Part shown: piece after piece, positions 10,703 through 21,642 of the stretch
How the letters are laid out: the number at the start of each line of letters is the position of its first letter
Numbering within the stretch: position 1 is the stretch's first letter
Program-made: the position numbers and the translations under genes
DNA from: Cryptomeria japonica
Taxonomy: Eukaryota; Streptophyta; Pinopsida; Cupressales; Cupressaceae
Length of the DNA stretch: 64,000 nucleotides
Assembly: GCF_030272615.1 (NCBI RefSeq)
Contig: NC_081415.1
Coordinates: 420,910,257-420,974,256, forward strand
Direction: 5' to 3'
Notes under the pieces: model-generated
What the model saw: only the letters and a program-made list of their open reading frames with translations
Databases searched by the model: none
What the model was told of the DNA's origin: nothing

Positions 10703-12846
10703 CTCTTTAGGGTATCCTAATTCAAAAATACAAAAAAAAAAAAAAGCACAAAAAAATCATAAAAATAAAAAAATCGTTACTTGGTGAAAACCTAGCAAAC
10801 AGGCGCCTTGTGACAAAACAAAATTGAAAAATAAAAAAAGTAAAGATAAAAATATTTCGTCCAACGGTGAAAACCACTTCGGTGGCACCTTGGGCAAGTA
10901 CCATGGTGAAAAGTGGGTCACCGACACCATGTGTAGAGACATTGCTCCTCCCTCCTTCAAGATTCACTTTCATCCTTTCACTTTTGCACACACTCACAAC
11001 TTATTTATTCATAATAAACTTACCCATTCCCATTATGGCTTGTTATTGATCTACCCAAGGGTGGTTAGCCATTCCTAATAAACCTCCCTTTTCACCCCTT
11101 TCCATCCATAATAAATCCGCTCCTATTTGTGGCTAAGGCAAATCCTACGTCTAGTAATGGGTGTGGAACTAAGAGCAACACACGTTCCGAGGAGTATAGT
11201 TTCTTCCAAATTTTCTTTAGTCTATCCAGGCACAATCCACAATAAAGCAACACTTGCATCGCCAATCCGCAATAAAGTTTCATCTTCTCCGCAATAAAGT
11301 ATCAGTTTCAGGGATTTGGTCAGTTTCAGATAAGACACAAGCAACAATGGGCTTCAACAAATCAAATCTTCCAACAGACTCAGACAACATTATGGTTCGG
11401 TGCTATCTATCCTTTCGTGAAAATAAACATTGTGATCACAATCAAATAGACTTATACAAGTGACAAGAGACACTAAACTTGAGGACTACAGTGGATGTTG
11501 GTGTCGAGTCTTGGTTTTCTTTTTTATTTAATCTTTTTGGTGACATGTCTTTTAACTTTTTCGGGATGTCTTTGACTAGAGATTTTATCTCCAGGATGTC
11601 TTTGACTAGAAAGGCGAGGATGGGGTATCGTCACCTATTTTTCTTTGTTGTCTATGGATTGTCTCTTAGTAATGCTATGACTTGTCCAAGGATATGAGGA
11701 CACTGTGAGTCTAGTATGAACTGGGGCATTCCTTGTTTGCAATTGTCTGATCTCCATGCAAACAAGTACAATGACTTTCTGGGTCGAACATATGTCTCAA
11801 TTGTCATAACCTATTTTTCTATAATAAAGCTCAATGATGATAACACACAAGAAGCTCTTTCACTTCCATATCTTCTATCTTCCATCCCCCTTTCTTGATT
11901 GACCTCCATCATCCTTCTCGAGTTTGTGTAGCTTGCTAGCACATGATTGAGTAAAATGACACACCAAAAATGTATGCATTTCATGTAGTTTGCACTTGCA
12001 TTATCACATATTAGCATTTCATATAGTTTGTACCTACATTATCACATATTAGCATTTCATACATACATATAGACATCACAATTGCATCACATCCTGCACA
12101 CAACACATGTTAGCACATTTTGCATTCTCATCATGTAAATAGTTATTTAAATTATCATATTCATCTGCATTTCATACATTCACATTTGCATAAAAAACAT
12201 AAAAGAACAAAAAAATTGCATTCCATCATGTACATATTTGCATCCATATCATAAGCACCACATAGAAGCATACATCATAAAACATATAGAAACATCACAT
12301 AGGTACACATACATATAGTTGCTGCAAGGATGAATCATCTCATATATATAATCATGAGTGTCATGATACAATGATGTCAAAATACATATGGATACAATCA
12401 ATTGAAGGTGTCGTCATAGAAAATAGTACAAAACTAATACATAGGGAGCCCTCTAAGGCTATGATGAACTCCCTCCCTTGGAGCCAACTAGCCTCGACAG
12501 AGTCTGAGCCTTGGAAGGACCCACCCCAAGATCATCTATCCCATCCCCTCTATCTGGTGGTGGTGGAGGACCCATAACCCCACCGCTAGATGCTTGTCTC
12601 CTGTCTCTCCCTTCGGTGGTCGCTGTAGTCCGCGATGGTCTCTGGAAGCTCCTGGCCTACTGATCTGGTCGCACCACTCCATATTATAGGTCTCTCCAGT
12701 AGGCTATCTCCTCCCCTACTCGCAAAACATAGGCGTATCTGACCCCTGTGTCCTCTACTACCTGCCTCGCTGCCCTTAGTGTTGTCTTAGCCTCCGTAGA
12801 GCTGCTCATGTCCCACCCTCATCTCCAGTCCTGGATCCTGAAACAC

Positions 12847-13099
12847 TCATCTTAGTGCATCCCCGTCTCCCGCTCGATCATAAGGAACTAACTCCCCATC
12901 GATCAATATCCTCAGCATCCTATATACATCCTCCGAGGTGACTGTCATCTCACCCATCGACAAATGAAACGTGCAAGTCTTTGAGTGCCATCTCTCAGCT
13001 AGCGCAGTCAACAACCCCATGTTCACCCAAAACTCAGGCACATATAGAATATATTGCAAGCCCATAGCCTGAACTGCTACTCTATCCTTGAATGTCAGC
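12847..13099 (-). pseudogene. Plant mobile domain (PMD) fragment, antisense within the Gypsy element
   Basis: The minus-strand frame reads LTFKDRVAVQAMGLQYIL, then LLTALAERWHSKTCTFHL and GEMTVTSEDVYRMLRILI. This is the pattern of the plant mobile domain (PF10536, aminotransferase-like; MAIN/MAIL1 family): an ALxERWRxxTxTFHLPxGEMTxTLxDVxxLxGLPI-type block. The frame is closed by stops on both sides; upstream pieces in other frames suggest a longer ancestral gene. It is antisense to gag-pol and lies between pol and the 3' LTR. Antisense ORFs at this place are known in some Tat-lineage elements. Function here: none likely, as it is broken. Confidence 0.75.
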
Positions 13100-13191
13100 T
13101 CTACTTGTAAACTCTAAGTCGACGGGAATCTCTCTCGTGACTCCAGCATAGGTAGGTCCTCCTGCAGCCAAGCGAATCAACTATGTCAATA

Positions 13192-13341
13192 CTAGTGGCA
13201 TTCCTTGTTCATCACAAAGTGCTATTTTTTTATGTTAGTACTTATATCTATCATATGGCACTCTCTCCTAGTGGTACTCCCCGTTCATCACAAAGTGTTG
13301 CTTCCTATCCTAGTGGCACTCCCTGTTTATCACAAAGTGCC
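13192..13341 (+). repeat. Interspersed 32-bp direct repeat, three copies
   Basis: CTAGTGG(C/T)A(C/T)TCC(C/T)(T/C)GTT, followed by (C/T)ATCACAAAGTG, occurs at about 13192, 13268 and 13310. A second short repeat, GCTTGAGTGTATCCTCT, occurs near 13370 and 13470. All lie in the Gypsy 3' region. Confidence 0.6.
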
Positions 13342-14214
13342 TTGTTCTATCCTATCCTAGGGCCTTTGCTTGAGTGTATCCTCTTGAGTAGTTTTTTGAT
13401 TGGCAACGTATGTTCTATCACAGAATTGTCAATCCTAGCCCTATCTGGTATCCTAGTCTTCCCTAGAGGACCTGCTTGAGTGTATCCTCTCTACAGCTTA
13501 TCCAATCGATAGTATATATTTATCACAGAATTGTCGATTCGACCTTGAAGACATAAACGTGCATTCATGACACAAACACGCTTGCATACTTCACAAACGT
13601 GCCTATCTTGCATAAACACACCTAAAATGCACGGACGCGCTCGCATTTGACACAGACGCTACTGAAATCATAGACGCACCTAGCACCAACGCAGACATGC
13701 CTTAACGTTTTCCCCCCCGCTTGACATTTTTTGCAATCTACCTAGAGCGCATTTATTTCAATACCTAACATGCATTTATGACAACAATTAATGCAACAAG
13801 GTACAAGGAGGTTTTATGGTACTCACTGGCTCTCCTGCATCTGCTGACCTTTGATATCAATGAACGCAATCGAATCTATGCACCAATGCCATCATTGTTG
13901 ACTGTTCTCTGCTCTCTCTGCACTCTGATCTCTTGGATGTGTGGATGACAATGAGGATGTTTTCCCTCATAGTCTATCTTATAGACTACCCTAGCCCTAG
14001 TTTCCCGAGTTAGTCTTCTTTATCCCGTGACTCTGTCACTCTATCCTATCTGGTCAATCCATGCTAGCCTTTCTTTCTTATCGAGAGATTGTCTGTGATC
14101 TTTTTAGACATTTTCATCCAATCTATCGAGGGGGCATATCATTCCCATCTTGGGGTAACTTTGCATTAGTTCATCTCATCTTCTTTGAAACAACACAACA
14201 AGTTGCATTGTCTC

Positions 14215-14228
14215 AAAGAGGGGCAAAA
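14215..14228 (+). promoter_or_regulatory. Gypsy polypurine tract
   Basis: AAAGAGGGGCAAAA lies directly before the 3' LTR at 14229, the expected priming site for plus-strand DNA synthesis. Confidence 0.85.
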
Positions 14229-14997
14229 TGTAGACACCTAAAATTGTCCTATCTAATTAAATAAATATTTTTATTTATTTAATTATTTAATTATTTAAAG
14301 CCTAATTCTTCTATTAATTGAATAAATCTTTATTTATTTAATTAATTCATTTATCATCTTCTAGCCTTAATTCTCATTTAAATAAATATCTCATTTATTT
14401 AATTGATCCCAATTCATCTATTAATTAAATAAATCTTTATTTATTTAATTAATTCATTAGCCTTTTCTACCCACGACACATGTCATTCATCTCTTAATTC
14501 CTACACTACCAATCCTCTCATTATTCTCTTATTTCCTCTACCTACCCTCTAATCATAGCCGACCATTTATCTTTTACACCCCTTAATCTTATCCCTCCAT
14601 TTCTTATAGTGTCTTCTATATAAGGAGACGCTTCCTTCATTATCAAGCCTAATCAACTAATCATTCTATTCAACTACTAGCACTCCCCAACTACACTTTT
14701 GAATTTTCATATGCGATCAAACCTACTTGCAACCACATTTCCATTTTTTGTTGAGCTCTTATGGACACATAAAATCCGAGAGCAAATATATCAAGCAAGA
14801 TCAATGGAGATAGGAAGAATGGAGATTCAAACCCTATTGGACATGTGATGGTATAATCTTTGTGATTTTATTTGATTTGCATTGTCTCAGGTAATCTTCA
14901 TATGTTATGGTGGATCTTTGTTGTTGTTAGGCTAGGGTTTTGTGGTTGAATTCATTTAGTCTTTCAATATTGTTGTTTCTATTTTTTACCATAAACA
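14229..14997 (+). repeat. Gypsy 3' LTR
   Basis: It begins TGTAGACACCTAAAATTG and ends ACCATAAACA, and is followed by the target duplication ATATT at 14998-15002. It is slightly shorter than the 5' copy: one of the AT-rich U3 blocks present in the 5' copy near 3301-3345 is missing here. TATATAAGG near 14620 is a possible TATA box. Confidence 0.92.
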
Positions 14998-15002
14998 ATA
15001 TT
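14998..15002. repeat. Target site duplication ATATT, right copy (Gypsy element)
   Basis: Exact repeat of 3162-3166. Confidence 0.92.
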
Positions 15003-15797
15003 TATACAAATTATCAACCCATATTTTAAGGTCAGCTCAACACTCATCATAAATTACAAAGCATATAACCTCACACACTACAACAATACATGCAAACCAA
15101 AAATAATGTCAGCTAAGACATAGTTTGGACCTAAGCAAACACCGCACACAAGAAACACCTCGAATAATTATGCCTCAAACATTCGCAACATGCTACAATC
15201 ATCATGAACTTTGCATAACATGAAGAACACCACTAGATCAAGAAAATGATCAATGCATACCATCAACACAGATAGAACACAATCTAGAAATATCCACAAG
15301 CATCATGAATTACCACAACAACAACTTCAACATCACCACTTACTAGAATCTTCATCATCTTTATATTTATCCTCAAGAACATCAACTATACTAACTGTCA
15401 AACTGAAAGGTTCACTTGTGGACCTTCAAATAATGAACCATCTGAATTGAGGACACATGTGAACATCCCAAACACTCTACCAAATCTACAAACCAATATA
15501 TTGCAACTCTGGAGCAATGTGGAGCAAAATTCAGAACATTGAACAACACTAACAATCGAAAAACCAACCACAATACCAGATCTCATAACTCGATCAAATC
15601 ATCATGCAGACCTTTGAAACCTTAGCTTAATCAACTAGAGATACTTGTCTCATAACCCATTAAACCACAACAACTCATTTGCAACACACTGGCCAAACTA
15701 ACTCATTTAATCTGACTGCAACACTGGAATACACAGAAGAATATTTTGACATCAATGACAACACATCATCCCAAAAACTTCTCAACAATATCCAACA
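15003..15797 (-). repeat. Copia-A 5' LTR, outer part
   Basis: The LTR sequence resumes after the Gypsy insertion and ends with TATCCAACA at 15797, which reads TGTTGGATA on the minus strand. A TTGTCATTGATGTCAA block lies about 40 bases inside that end, as in the Copia-B LTR (29279) and in the solo LTRs. It has no coding content. Confidence 0.8.
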
Positions 15798-17044
15798 CCC
15801 ATTTTATATGTAGGGGATTCATGAACAACTTGGGTAGATGCAACGAGATCTAGTGGAAGATTAGGACCATGAGATGGATGAGAAGAGATATGGGATCTTT
15901 AGGTGGATATGGAGGATTATGACATGGAGGTGAAGGGAAATTTTGATCTTGACTTGGAATAGGATCACTGGTATTTGCATTTTTCTCTTGATTTTGAATT
16001 GGATCATTGAAGGGGTTGGAAGGGATATCATGATCTTGCTTGGAAGGTGGGTGTTCAATGGGATTTGGAAGGACACTTTTCTCTCAAGATGGAAGGGGGT
16101 CATTGTGAATGTAATAAAAAAGAATGAGGGGTTCTTCATAAGATTATTGACTAGTGGGATCTTGATAAAAAATTGGATTGGATTGAAAAGTCACGGTATC
16201 TTGATCTTGATTTATGCTAGGACTCATTTATTTTGACTTTGGATTATCCTCTTCACACGAGGTAGGAGTTTGGATATGAATGGGGGATTCTTGGAAGGAT
16301 TCGACACTTTGGCGTGATGAGAATAGATTTTGAATGGGACTCTTAGGAGCTGGTTTGACTAGGAAAGGAGCATGTGGTGGCATTGGATCTAGGAATTCTT
16401 AATTGTGCAAGGGATTTGTATTAAAAAATGGAATATCTTAAACTTTTATTTTGGATATCCCTTGAAAGGCTTCATCATTGGATGCATTGTTTGATGGAGA
16501 TGGTAAGGATAAATCATGGGTTGGAGAAATGGTGGGAAATATGAGGGCTACTCGAGAGTCAATTTCTTTATGACAAGATGAGCCAATATCGCTAGACACC
16601 AGTATATGATTTTGATCTTACTTGGAAAGTGTGTCTTGGAAATCCTCTGTGAGAATGTTTAGAGGAGCATGTGAACTATTTTGAATCTTCGATATGGTTG
16701 GGTTTTGGCTTTGGATTTGGTTGTAATGAATTTGGTTCTGGTTATGTTCTTGATTGCATGGGTTTTGACTTGGGACTTGGTTGAAGTTGATTTGTCATGT
16801 TCGTTTGTGAGATAGATGTTGGTATGTAGGGCTGTTGGTAGAATAGATTTGTGAATTGTAAGTCTTGTGGTTGGGATTGAGGTAATGAAAATGTGTAGAT
16901 TTTGGCGCTGCTATTTTGAATATCCATGATTTGTTGTTGTAATATGTAAACCTGTTGCACTAGGATTTCTATCGGTGATGATGGAATAGGGATGGAAGGG
17001 ATAAATTCTTCACCTTCCCTATGAAATGCATAGCACAATTCCAT
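15798..17044 (-). pseudogene. Low-complexity gag-like coding remains (Gypsy)
   Basis: From ATG 17042-17044 (minus) a 100-codon ORF reads FIPSIPIPSSPIEILVQQVY and continues with Pro, Gln, Asn and Ser-rich sequence. Further left, other frames on the same strand continue in the same style (for example SNPFNDPIQNQEKNA near 15980). The composition suggests the N-terminal part of a Gypsy gag or an accessory ORF; no diagnostic domain is visible. It is cut at 15797 by the Copia-A LTR boundary. It could belong to Gypsy-A or to the older Gypsy-B; this cannot be settled by eye. Confidence 0.45.
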
Positions 17045-17449
17045 GATGATTTCTTGATTGGTTTTAGACTAAGATCAGGAGGATGATGCTTTGGATGTGA
17101 CCTTTATAGTTGGTTTTGATAGATTGTTTTGCTTTTTGAGATTTTGGATGATAATGCAATTAAAATGCACCTATGATTTTGTATTTTTGGGGGATTAAAG
17201 GACTCTAAAAAGAGGAACTAGACACACCTATAGAATTTAAGAGCTTGATTTATCATAAGGTTCATGCATCACCATAAAACAGTTAGTCAAGTTAGTCAAT
17301 AAATAAACAAACCAACCATTTTACACATGATATCAAGAAAGACTTGAAATAAAAGCATAACGAGAGATAAACAAGATCAATGAACTAATACTCAAGAAGC
17401 TCCCATTTCCATGAATCTTTCTTGTCCTCCTCGTCTCCATGAACTTTGC

Positions 17450-18529
17450 TAGCTCCAAATTTGACTAATGGAGAGTGGGAGAGAGATGGAGTGAATGTGG
17501 AATGCTCTCAACTAGCATAACAAACTAAGTAGGGATGAGTGTATGTGGATGAAACATGGATTTGGGTTTGAAATCAAACTTACATTATGATGGTGCTATG
17601 ATGAGTGGATAAAAGGCCACCACGAGGATGTATGAAAAAGTGGATGACTTGATAAAAGATAAGAGCTCAATTTATAGATTTTGGGGCTTATGAATGGATG
17701 GTCAAGATCAAAAGTGGGATGAAGGGCTCAGATTGAAAGGGAATGTGGTCCCATATCGGAAGGCCTAACCTTGTGACAAGTGTCACAAGGGGAAGAGGGG
17801 GGAAAGGATAAGCGTACTCGCACATGTGTGAGCACATCTTGGGAAGAACAACTATCCTAGGTAAAAGAGGAAGATGTGCTCATACATGTGTGAGAAACCT
17901 TGGGAAGTCCAACTATCCTAGGTAGAGCGGGAAAGTGTGCTCACACATGTGTGATCAACTTTGGTAAGTCCAAAGAGTTGACAAGTGGAACACTTGTGGA
18001 AAGGAGTAGGAAATATGAAAAGGGGGGATATGACATACTTGCCAAAAGGGGAAAGTGTAGGGTGGCTCCACGGGGATGAGCAATTCTCACACATGTGTGA
18101 GAACCCCTTGGTCAAAGATGATGTGGATGGGTGAGATGACTTGGGTAGATGTGTGTATTTTAAATTAGAATAAATACTAACATGGATTAGGATTAGGATT
18201 AATTAGTTTGATGAGGGGATTAAGATGTGAGTTTGTAGGAATCACTAAATTAGCCTAATTAATTATGAATTAATTTAGCTAATTAGGACTAGGAATAAAG
18301 TTGGAATATTCCTTAAACATGAGCTTGATTTATTAAAATAAATCAAACTTTATGATAAAAGAGACACACATAATTTTAATAAATAAATTATATATGTGGA
18401 AGGGAATAATCCATTAAATGTAATTTAATTAATTTAGAGGAATAATAGGTTAATATGATTGATTAAATTAATCAAGGGATAAAGGGAAAATTAATTAAAT
18501 ATTAATTTAATCAATTTTATGTGTCTACA
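17450..18529 (-). repeat. Gypsy-A LTR (left copy)
   Basis: The right end at 18521-18529 reads TGTAGACAC on the minus strand and is preceded in element direction by a polypurine tract. The 18080-18529 part matches, almost base for base, the split right copy at 25590-25757 plus 42801-43107. A TATA-like CTATAAAT lies at about 17676. The left boundary (about 17450) is an estimate; 17045-17450 holds no recognisable gene. Confidence 0.75.
17821..18103 (-). repeat. Repeat with CACATGTG palindrome in the Gypsy-A LTR
   Basis: The word ACATGTGTGA occurs at about 17822, 17885, 17945 and 18090; the first three are spaced about 60 bp and share a following TTGG(G/T)AAG(A/T) and CTATCCTAGGTA. The same word is in the right LTR copy near 25611. 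Confidence 0.65.
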
Positions 18530-18716
18530 TTTTGCCTCTCTTTAGGCGAGGTGAATCTGCAAATGCCAATCATGACCAACTTCATTGAATGTCCTTTTCA
18601 ACATTTTGATAAGGGTTTTATTTGAAGCCTCAACTTGACCATTGCCTTGTGGGTAATATAGGGTGGAGAAAAGCAATGTTGGATACCAAATTTGTGACAT
18701 AGCTCTTTAACTGAAA
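18530..18716 (-). pseudogene. Gypsy-A integrase fragment (catalytic Glu region) and polypurine tract
   Basis: Minus-strand reading gives VKELCHKFGIQHCFS, then YYPQGNGQVEASNKTL, the Gypsy integrase block that holds the catalytic Glu. The frame changes once between these parts and ends at TAA 18542-18544. After it comes AAAGAGAGGCAAAA (polypurine tract, about 18530-18543), then the LTR. The tail of integrase is deleted. The rest of the integrase lies at 24690-25245, separated by later insertions. Confidence 0.8.
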
Positions 18717-18720
18717 TGTT
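18716..18720. repeat. Target site duplication ATGTT, left copy
   Basis: Repeated at 21638-21642; brackets the long solo LTR. Confidence 0.8.
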
Positions 18721-21637
18721 TGTTGAAACATAAAGGACCATTGAGAGGGGGGTGAATCAGTGGTAATCAATTAAAACTTTTACCATCTAAATGGTCTAAG
18801 AATTAATAATTTCAATCACAAGACCATGAGCAGAGATACTAACACATGAGCACATACACGCATAAGAGCACATCACATAACACAAGTGTATACGAGGAAA
18901 ACCCACAGTGGGGAAAAACCTCAGTGAGAAATGTTGTTGGAGTCTACTACTCCAGTTTAGCCTCACAAGTAAACATTGGTTACAACTTTTATGGGCACCA
19001 ACCCAAAGGAGCACCAACCCCTGATGTTTATGGGTACCAACCCAAAGGAGCACCAACCCCTAGCTTTAGGGAACCAACCCAAGGAGCACCAACCCCTATC
19101 TCTAAGCACCCACTCAGAGATTACAACAAAGATATACTAAATACAGTTTAAGTACCTTGTTGCAAATGAGGTTTTACACACCTTACAGATCTACTCTTGA
19201 GATTGACTTGTCTCCTTTTTTTGATCACTTTCCCTAGGCTTCAATCTCAGCTCACTGATGTTTGTGTATCTCATCTCTGGTTCTCTTCACTTTGCTCTCT
19301 GTCTTTTGCTCGACAAACATCTCTTTGTTCTCTACTTTTCTTTGTTTCTTCTTGGTGCCCTCTCTGTTTTGTTTCTACAAATTTAGTTCTTGGCAACAAC
19401 CTACCACCTCTAAATCAACAACACCACATACATATACCTCTATTCTAACTTACAACTCTCTCTACTAGTAGTTGTCCTCTCTATTTTGTGCATGCATCAA
19501 CACCACCATCTAATCCAGTCGCAACATATCTTATTCATTGGCGCTACACTACTAAGTCACACCCCTTTGTTTTTTATAGCTACATTCATCAACTACACCA
19601 GCCTTCATTGTGGTGGTTCCACGTGCCACATCATCATACAACTCAACCAAAATGTCAAACCACTCTTTGTTTGTCTTTCCATTTGTCCTCATAGCTTTGC
19701 CAACTCAGCTGCCTCATCTACTTTTGTCAAATCACATCAATTGCTTCTTCATTCGGTCAGCTCTGCATTTGTCCTCACAAACTTGCAAGCTTGGTTGCTT
19801 CACCTACAACTATCTGATATCATCCCTATATGTAAGATCTGATTGATCATCTTGAGTCGCGCACCTGTCTACCACTAGATCCACCATTAATGAATTCTCT
19901 AGCTACTCTTTGTACTTAGTTTTCTATATTTAACAAAATCAATCTGTCTCATAGATTTGGTTCTGCCTCAATCGATCATCTTGAACCCTGCAATCACCTG
20001 TAATAGGTTCACCATTACTAAACCTCTATCCTTTGTCAACCTACCTTGAAGAAAAGATGGACAACTAACATGCTAAAATCCACCGTCACCGACTTTTGCA
20101 TATCTAATTTGTTCTATGTTTCATCAGGGAGCCACATGTCTTCATTCTCTTCATCTAGATCAGATGGTCAAGGTCGGTCATCATCCATGTAGACAATCGA
20201 GTTGCTTAGATTAGTCGAACTCCATGTTGTGAATAACCTTCATGTTATGCAGACAGGTTGCACGTATCGGATTTACAGTTAAACACTTATCCTGATCTAA
20301 TCTATCTTTTTTATTTCTCTTTCTTCATGTTCATCGCCATAGTTATCTTGAAGTTGCAATGCTCACTTGCTATCGAAATAGTTTTAACTATCAGGTTAAC
20401 ATCTTGCACTTACCCTACCTTCAAAACCTATCCTGACGACCATTTGATGCCTTTGGTTTCTTTCGTCAGCATGAGTTATTCCGACGATAAACTCACCTTT
20501 GATTTCCCTTATCGCCATAGACTATCCTGAAGCACAATCTTCAGGTTGACACTCTCCATCAGCATAAGTTATCCCGAACTGAAAAAATTCAAGCCAAACG
20601 ACCACATATCAGAATAGCCATAACTATCGACATAGGGAAAACATGTTAGATTGACATAACAAGTTATACCGATGCCACATTGTCAGCCTCCTTTTATCGA
20701 CCTAGCTATTCTAAAAGCTCAACTCCGTGGTGACAAACTTCACTGACACAGTTACTCCAATGAGAACCTCCTTTGGAACAACCAACACTATTAGTTTAGC
20801 ACTTTGACACTAACCTATCAAAACAAACCTATTTTGATGACATAGCCAGAACAAGCATCGACGTAGCTATTCAGAAATCTCAACTCCGTGGTGACAAACT
20901 TCATCGACATAAGGTATCTCGAACTACATATCCACACTCCTACAACACATTGACATGTGTTATTTTTATGATCTTAGCAAAAGGGTCTTCTCTATATTTT
21001 CCTTTGTTGGAATAACTTACACTATCGACATAGTGGAAATTTGTCATTCCGCCCTCAATAGCTACTCCGATACAAATCCTTGGTCTTCTGGTCGACATAA
21101 CTATTCTAACATAGTGGTTGTCAAAGTAGTTAACACTATCGATATAACACAAAATTTGTAAGTTGCCTTTGTCAGCTAACTTGATAAGTGGCTCTTACAT
21201 GGTGATAGGTATTGCTATCTCGATATGACAAAACACAAAGGAGTCTGCACACGACCCGACATCGGCCTGACTTATGCCGATAGCCATTTCCTCCACACAA
21301 TTCGGTATCAACCAAGTTATTCTGATACTACCACTTGAGTAGATATCACCTACACAACACTTGATCGGTATAGCTATCCCGATCTGACTTGTGATGCTTA
21401 TTTCTCAAACCATAATGTGATCTCTTCTACTTAATTTGTAGCCTGTCTGATCTTCCTTTGAAACCTTGTCATCCTACATCATTGTAACCAATTCAACAAC
21501 TTAATTGATGACATCGATCAACTTTGCATGCCTGCTGCATCTTCATCCAGTGGGTATCCTATATGTCTCTCTGCTACTCCATTAACTCAGTCATGCACAC
21601 ACACATGTTGACATCAATGAGAAATTTAATGCCAACA
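18721..21637 (-). repeat. Long solo LTR (2.9 kb), Copia type
   Basis: On the plus strand the block starts TGTTGAAACATAAAGG and ends AATGCCAACA, that is TGTTGGCATT on the minus strand. It is flanked by ATGTT on both sides (18716-18720, 21638-21642). A run of Gs near one end with GTGAATCAG, and the ACGAGGAAAACCCAC...GGGGAAAAACCTC block at 18892-18921, are shared with the Copia LTRs here. It contains no gag or pol. It interrupts the Gypsy-A integrase region. A length near 2.9 kb is unusual for a Copia LTR; internal repeats explain part of it. Confidence 0.8.
18997..19099 (+). repeat. 38-bp tandem repeat, three copies, in the long solo LTR
   Basis: ACCAACCCAA(A)GGAGCACC begins at about 18997, 19036 and 19073, each followed by AACCCCT. 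The units are close to identical. Confidence 0.8.
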
Positions 21638-21642
21638 ATGTT
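21638..21642. repeat. Target site duplication ATGTT, right copy
   Basis: Exact repeat of 18716-18720. Confidence 0.8.

Larger units (their letters stand above)
10703..14228 (+). other. Gypsy 3' region downstream of pol
   Basis: These 3.5 kb hold no sense-strand gene. Near 10784-10916 there are three GGTGAAAA(C/G) motifs within a purine-rich stretch. 11013-11298 contains six AATAAA hexamers, and 11940-12360 is AT-rich with many CATAxATA words. 12790-13108 holds an antisense plant mobile domain fragment, and 13192-13341 a short repeat. A polypurine tract ends it. Confidence 0.65.
3167..14997 (+). mobile_element. Ty3/Gypsy retrotransposon, non-autonomous (RT-IN deleted)
   Basis: This is a complete 11.8-kb element with two LTRs (3167-3964 and 14229-14997), a 2.6-kb leader, gag-protease in one frame, a residual integrase tail, a 3.5-kb downstream region, a polypurine tract and a perfect 5-bp target duplication. 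The TGTAGACACC start, long leader with tandem repeats and antisense ORF downstream of pol resemble the Tat lineage. RT, RNase H and integrase core are absent: the sequence passes from protease-side coding to integrase tail within about 260 bp. It must have depended on a relative for movement if the deletion preceded insertion. It sits inside the Copia-A LTR. Confidence 0.93.

Noticed and set aside
19197-19846. Several overlapping plus-strand ORFs up to 118 codons
   Set aside because: They lie inside the long solo LTR, overlap one another in different frames and show no domain.
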